Part shown: piece after piece, positions 25,496-29,059 of the stretch
Layout: each line of letters begins with the position of its first letter
How positions within the stretch are numbered: the stretch's first letter is position 1
Assembly: GCA_964507325.1 (NCBI GenBank)
Contig: CAZDQL010000083.1
Location: forward strand, 1 to 29,059
Source: CAZDQL01 sp964507325
GTDB taxonomy: Bacteria; Planctomycetota; UBA1135; GCA-002686595
Reading direction: 5' to 3'
DNA length: 29,059 bases
Notes under the pieces: generated by a model
Told to the model about the DNA's origin: nothing
Database searches by the model: none
Seen by the model: only the letters and a program-made list of their open reading frames with translations
Translations under genes and position numbers: made by a program

Positions 25496-25655
25496 GGAGT
25501 CACCAATAGACAGGATCGTAGCGCCGGTTTCCTCCACCGGGCCCCAGCGCCAACTGGGATGGGGCGCGGTCGTAGTCCCCCGCAGCCCGGCCGGGTCCTC
25601 CCCGCGGTCCTGGCCTCCCTCCGGGGGCGGCGCTACCTTGCCCCCCCACCCCGCC

Positions 25656-25663
25656 AAGGAAGG
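25656..25663 (+). promoter_or_regulatory. Ribosome binding site of the UnbV-type gene
   Basis: AAGGAAGG ends seven bases before the ATG at 25671 and fixes that start. Confidence 0.7.
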
Positions 25664-25670
25664 CATCGCC

Positions 25671-28600
25671 ATGCGCCGCATCCTCATTCCGCTCTCGATC
25701 CTGGCCGGTCTCGCGCTCCTAGTCTGGGTCCTGGTGAGGGATGGGGCGGACGAGGGGGACCGCGCTTCCCAGGACCCGGGCGCGGGGACGGCGGACTCCG
25801 GCTCGGCGGGCTCCCTCGAGGAGACCCTGATCCGCGACCGCGTGGCGGCGATGGCGGCGCGCACGATGTTCGGCCAGGCGCGCAAGGCCCTGGCTCCCCT
25901 CGTCGAAGGGGAGGACGCGGCGTTCGACGACCTGATCACCGCCACCGTGATCGAGCTCAAGCAAGGCGATCTCGCCACCGCGCGGGGCTTCCTGGATCGC
26001 GCCCGCGCCCTGGATGCGGACGCGGCGGTGATCCACTACCTGGACGGCCGTATGGCGGAGGTGGACCTGGACCGCCTGCACCTGGCGCCTGAGTTCTACC
26101 GAGCGGCGCTGGAGCGCGCGCCGGACGACATGCCATCCAAGTACGCCTTGGCCCAGGTCCTGGCCAACTCCTTCGAGGAGGCGGACAACGCCGAAGCGCT
26201 GAAGCTCTTCGCCGAGCTGGAAGCCGTGGGACGGGAGTTCGGCGGGCCCTGGTGGGTTTCGGCGGTCTACCAGCTCTTTCAGACGCACCAGTTCCTGGGA
26301 GAGGACCTCGAAGCGGAGCGACGCTACGAGAACCTGTGGAATTCCCTGCAGCTGCTCGGCTTGCGCGCCGTCACCGGGGCAGAGCTGGACGAGGGGGAGT
26401 TGGCGCGCATCACCCCGCCCCCGGCGATCGGCAACCGGGCCGACGCCCCGGTGGTCCCCCCGACGTACGCCGCCGCGGAGCTGATCGCTCCGGAGCTGGC
26501 CGGCGCGGGGGAGCTCTTGGCCGTGGACCTGGACGGCGATCTGCACGTCGACCTGGTCGGAGCGGGGCCCACGGGCCTCGTCATCGTCACGCGCACCATG
26601 GATGGCGGCTGGCACCCGGCGCGCCACGTGACCACGGAGCCCACCCGCTCGGTACGCGCCATCGACCTGCACCAGGACGACTCCCTCGACCTGGTGTGCG
26701 TGGTTGGCACGCAGCTGGCGCTCTTCGAGTGCGAGGGTGAGTTCGGCGCGGAGCAGTGGCGACCCACCCCGCTCGCGTTGCCCCAGCTCCCCTCCCCTCC
26801 GACCGACATCGAACCGGTGGACTTCGACCACGACGGCGACCTCGACCTGCTCTTGGCGGGCGACTTCGGAGGCAGGCTCTTGCGCAACGACGGGGCGGGG
26901 ATCATGCGCCAGGGGGACCAGGAACTGCCCCGCGGCGAGTTCGTCCTGCTCGACGAGGGGACCGGACTGCCCGAGGACGCGGGGTGGACCTGGTGCGCGA
27001 TCGAGGACTTCGACGGAGACGGGGACATCGATCTCCTGCTCGGGGGACCGGGCAAGGCCTTCCTCGGGGCCTCGGCGCGGACCGGCCACTTCGAAGACCT
27101 GTCCCTGCGGCTCCCGGAGGGACTCGACCTGGCCGCCGAACCGCTCTGGCTCGACGCGGACGGGGACGCGCGCACCGACCTCTTGACGCGCGGCGAGCCC
27201 GCCATCCTCTGCCTGCAGGAGCGCCAGGGCGCCTTCGCAGCGCGTGAACTGGGAGTGGCGATCCCCGCCGAGGGGGCCCTGATCGAGGTGGACGTCGACC
27301 TCGACGGGACGCTGGACGCCCTCTGGCCGGAGGAGGATTCAGTCGCGGCCGGGCTGCTGGCCCTGGGGCTGCCCCAGGAGCAGGGGGCGCGGCTCGCTCC
27401 TGCAGCGCCGGGGGGTGCCCTGGTGGTGACCGACCTGGAGTCGGGCCCCGCGGACGCCCTGGCCTGGGAGCTCCTGCGGCGGGAGGCGGACGGCGTGCGC
27501 GTCTACCGCGCCGAGGAGGTGGCGGGGAACGGAATCCGCATCCACTTCAAGGGCAAGAAGGACAACCGCCAGGGGATCGGGGCGGTGATCGAGCTGCGTG
27601 CGGGGCCGGTCTACCGGCGGCACCTGTGGAGGGGAGGATCCACCCTCTACGGCATCGCGGGTGCGGAGCTGGCCGAGATCGTGCGCATCACCTGGCCCAA
27701 CGGCGTGGTGCAGAACTCGGTGGACGTGGACCAGGGCAACCAGGTCCTCACGACGGACGACAAGGGGATCTGGGAGCAGACGGACGGCTTGGTCGGCTCC
27801 TGCCCCTTCCTCTACACCTGGAACGGCGAGACCTTCGAGTTCATCAGCGACGTGCTGGGGATCACGCCCCTCGGCTTGCCGATGGCGCCCGGGCTCCTGG
27901 TGCCCCCCGACCACGACGAGTACGTCCTGGTGCACTGCGAGCAGCTCGTGCCGAAGGAAGGCCGCTACGTGCTGCAGTTCACCGAGGAGCTGCGCGAGGT
28001 CACCTATCTGGACCGCGCCCGCCTGGACGTGGTCGATCACCCCCTGGGGAGCGAGTTGCAGCCGAACGAGCGCTTCACCTTCCCCCCCTTCCCCGAAGCG
28101 CGCGCCCACGTGCTGGAGGAGCTCCTCCCCCCCCTGCGCGCCACCGGTAGCGACGGCGCCGACTGGACCGGCGAACTGGCTCGCGTGGACGACGTGCACG
28201 CCCTGCCCTTCGAGTGTCTGGAGCAGAGCCAGTTCCTCGGCTTGGCCGAGCCCCACTGGCTCGAGCTCGAGTTCGATCCGGCGGCGATCGAGGGCGCGCA
28301 GGAGCTGCGCCTGGCGTGCACCGGCTGGTTCTACTGGACCGACGCCAGCGTCAACATGGCCGCCGCGCGCACGCCGGGGATCGAGTTCGTCCCGCCGATC
28401 GTCGAGGTGCCCGCGGGGAACGGCGGCGCCGAGTGGCGTCCGATCGGACCCCCGGTCGGCTTCCCGGCGGGCAAGACCAAGACGATGGTGATCGACCTGA
28501 CCGGCGTGCTCGACCCCGCCGATCCGCGGGTGCGCATCGGCTCGACCCTGCGGCTCTACTGGGACTCGATCCGCCTGGCGGTGGGACCGGACGGGCCCTC

Positions 28601-29059
28601 GCGCACCACATCCCTCGAACCGGTCTCGGCGCGGCTCTGGCCGCGGGGCTTCAGCCGCCCCCTCGCCGGCGACAAGAGCGAGCTGCCGGAGCGCTTCGAA
28701 TGGGACGAGAAGACCTCCCACGGCCGCTGGAACCAGCACCCCGGCCTCTACACCCGCTTCGGGGAGGTGACCCCCCTGGTGATGGCGATCGACGACCGCT
28801 TCGTGGTGATGGGCTCCGGGGACGCGTTGGCCCTGGAGTTCGACGCCGGCGACCTGCCCCCTCTCCCCGAAGGCTGGCGTCGGGACTTCCTGGTCTTCCT
28901 CGACGGCTGGGCGAAGGACCGGGACCCCAACACGGTCGAGGCCCTGGCGGTGGAGCCGCTGCCCTTCCACGGCATGAGCGGCTACCCCTACGGCGCCGAC
29001 GAGCACTTCCCCGACACCCCGGAGCACCGGGCCTGGCGGGAGGAGTGGCAGACGCGCCC
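25671..29059 (+). CDS. TPR / FG-GAP / ASPIC-UnbV (CRTAC1-like) protein, 3'-partial
   Basis: Open from ATG 25671 to the window end (1129 aa seen). MRRILIPLSILAGLALLVWV is a signal peptide or membrane anchor. A Ser/Gly/Asp linker leads to TPR-like helices (about 60-235). Calcium-binding FG-GAP/VCBS-type repeats follow near residues 283 (VDLDGDLHVDLVGAG), 382 (DFDHDGDLDLLLAGD), 445 (DFDGDGDIDLLLGG), 494 (DADGDARTDLL) and 541 (DVDLDGTLDAL), suggesting a beta-propeller. An ASPIC/UnbV domain (about 619-690) includes NGIRIHFKGKKDNRQGIGA and ends ITWPNGVVQNSVDV. The last 420 residues match the extension of long CRTAC1-like proteins (CPFLYTWNGETFEFISDVLG; ELREVTYLDRARLDVVDHP). The final visible PDTPEHRAWREEWQTR looks like the usual end, so little is missing. 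It is extracytoplasmic, with unknown function; adhesion or matrix binding is an inference. Confidence 0.88.
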   Translation, partial: MRRILIPLSILAGLALLVWVLVRDGADEGDRASQDPGAGTADSGSAGSLEETLIRDRVAAMAARTMFGQARKALAPLVEGEDAAFDDLITATVIELKQGDLATARGFLDRARALDADAAVIHYLDGRMAEVDLDRLHLAPEFYRAALERAPDDMPSKYALAQVLANSFEEADNAEALKLFAELEAVGREFGGPWWVSAVYQLFQTHQFLGEDLEAERRYENLWNSLQLLGLRAVTGAELDEGELARITPPPAIGNRADAPVVPPTYAAAELIAPELAGAGELLAVDLDGDLHVDLVGAGPTGLVIVTRTMDGGWHPARHVTTEPTRSVRAIDLHQDDSLDLVCVVGTQLALFECEGEFGAEQWRPTPLALPQLPSPPTDIEPVDFDHDGDLDLLLAGDFGGRLLRNDGAGIMRQGDQELPRGEFVLLDEGTGLPEDAGWTWCAIEDFDGDGDIDLLLGGPGKAFLGASARTGHFEDLSLRLPEGLDLAAEPLWLDADGDARTDLLTRGEPAILCLQERQGAFAARELGVAIPAEGALIEVDVDLDGTLDALWPEEDSVAAGLLALGLPQEQGARLAPAAPGGALVVTDLESGPADALAWELLRREADGVRVYRAEEVAGNGIRIHFKGKKDNRQGIGAVIELRAGPVYRRHLWRGGSTLYGIAGAELAEIVRITWPNGVVQNSVDVDQGNQVLTTDDKGIWEQTDGLVGSCPFLYTWNGETFEFISDVLGITPLGLPMAPGLLVPPDHDEYVLVHCEQLVPKEGRYVLQFTEELREVTYLDRARLDVVDHPLGSELQPNERFTFPPFPEARAHVLEELLPPLRATGSDGADWTGELARVDDVHALPFECLEQSQFLGLAEPHWLELEFDPAAIEGAQELRLACTGWFYWTDASVNMAAARTPGIEFVPPIVEVPAGNGGAEWRPIGPPVGFPAGKTKTMVIDLTGVLDPADPRVRIGSTLRLYWDSIRLAVGPDGPSRTTSLEPVSARLWPRGFSRPLAGDKSELPERFEWDEKTSHGRWNQHPGLYTRFGEVTPLVMAIDDRFVVMGSGDALALEFDAGDLPPLPEGWRRDFLVFLDGWAKDRDPNTVEALAVEPLPFHGMSGYPYGADEHFPDTPEHRAWREEWQTR

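Overview
The window is strongly GC-rich, with codon third positions almost always G or C. It most likely comes from a Planctomycetota chromosome of the Saltatorellus/Engelhardtia kind, or an uncultured relative. The best clue is the C-terminal domain of the secreted protein at 7362-9854 (NYCQTSPNSVGSG near its start, a Val-Ala-Ala-Asn-Asp-Leu stretch, PPNQFG, then a final FADGLEITF), which I recognise as a recurrent surface domain of that lineage. Large TPR proteins, a tandem carboxypeptidase-regulatory-like protein, sulfatase-like lipoproteins and a TPR/FG-GAP/UnbV protein also fit. The assignment rests on protein style, not on a marker gene. No rRNA, tRNA, CRISPR array, transposase or phage gene was seen.

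Layout, left to right. (1) 1-290 has no gene but holds a sequence able to fold, as + strand RNA, into a hairpin of about 125 nt. (2) 291-4026 (minus) is a two-gene unit: a 1006-aa exported TPR protein followed 40 bp later by a TolQ/ExbB/MotA-type proton-channel subunit, with no ExbD/TolR partner behind it. (3) 4027-4899 is 873 bp without a convincing gene, rich in inverted repeats. (4) 4900-7269 (plus) is a two-gene unit for an NfnAB/SudBA-type flavin/iron-sulfur oxidoreductase. (5) 7362-9854 (minus) is the secreted protein with the planctomycete C-terminal domain, preceded at 10080-10403 by a small unrecognised gene. (6) 10494-12521 (plus) is a Rep/PcrA/UvrD-type helicase. (7) 12824-16207 (plus) is an 1127-aa membrane-anchored coiled-coil protein built on 57-residue and 98-residue tandem repeats. 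(8) 16261-25458 (minus) is a series of four envelope genes: M28 peptidase with membrane domain, GT39-like membrane glycosyltransferase fused to TPRs, sulfatase-like lipoprotein, and a 1034-aa protein of repeated carboxypeptidase-regulatory-like domains. (9) 25671 to the right edge (plus) is a TPR/FG-GAP/ASPIC-UnbV protein that is open at the window end but probably nearly complete.

Most of the window therefore serves the cell envelope or cell surface; only the Nfn/Sud pair and the helicase are cytoplasmic housekeeping functions. Convergent gene pairs are separated by strong stem-loops (7305-7338 and 16205-16253), so transcription units look well insulated. Clear Shine-Dalgarno sequences occur at a few starts (4026, 25458, 25671) and are absent at most others.

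The least explained parts are the two non-coding segments (1-290 and 4027-4899) with long stems whose mispairs become G-U pairs in a + strand transcript, the ExbB-like gene without a partner, and the repeat-built coiled-coil protein. No complete, clearly new multi-gene system could be demonstrated by reading alone.
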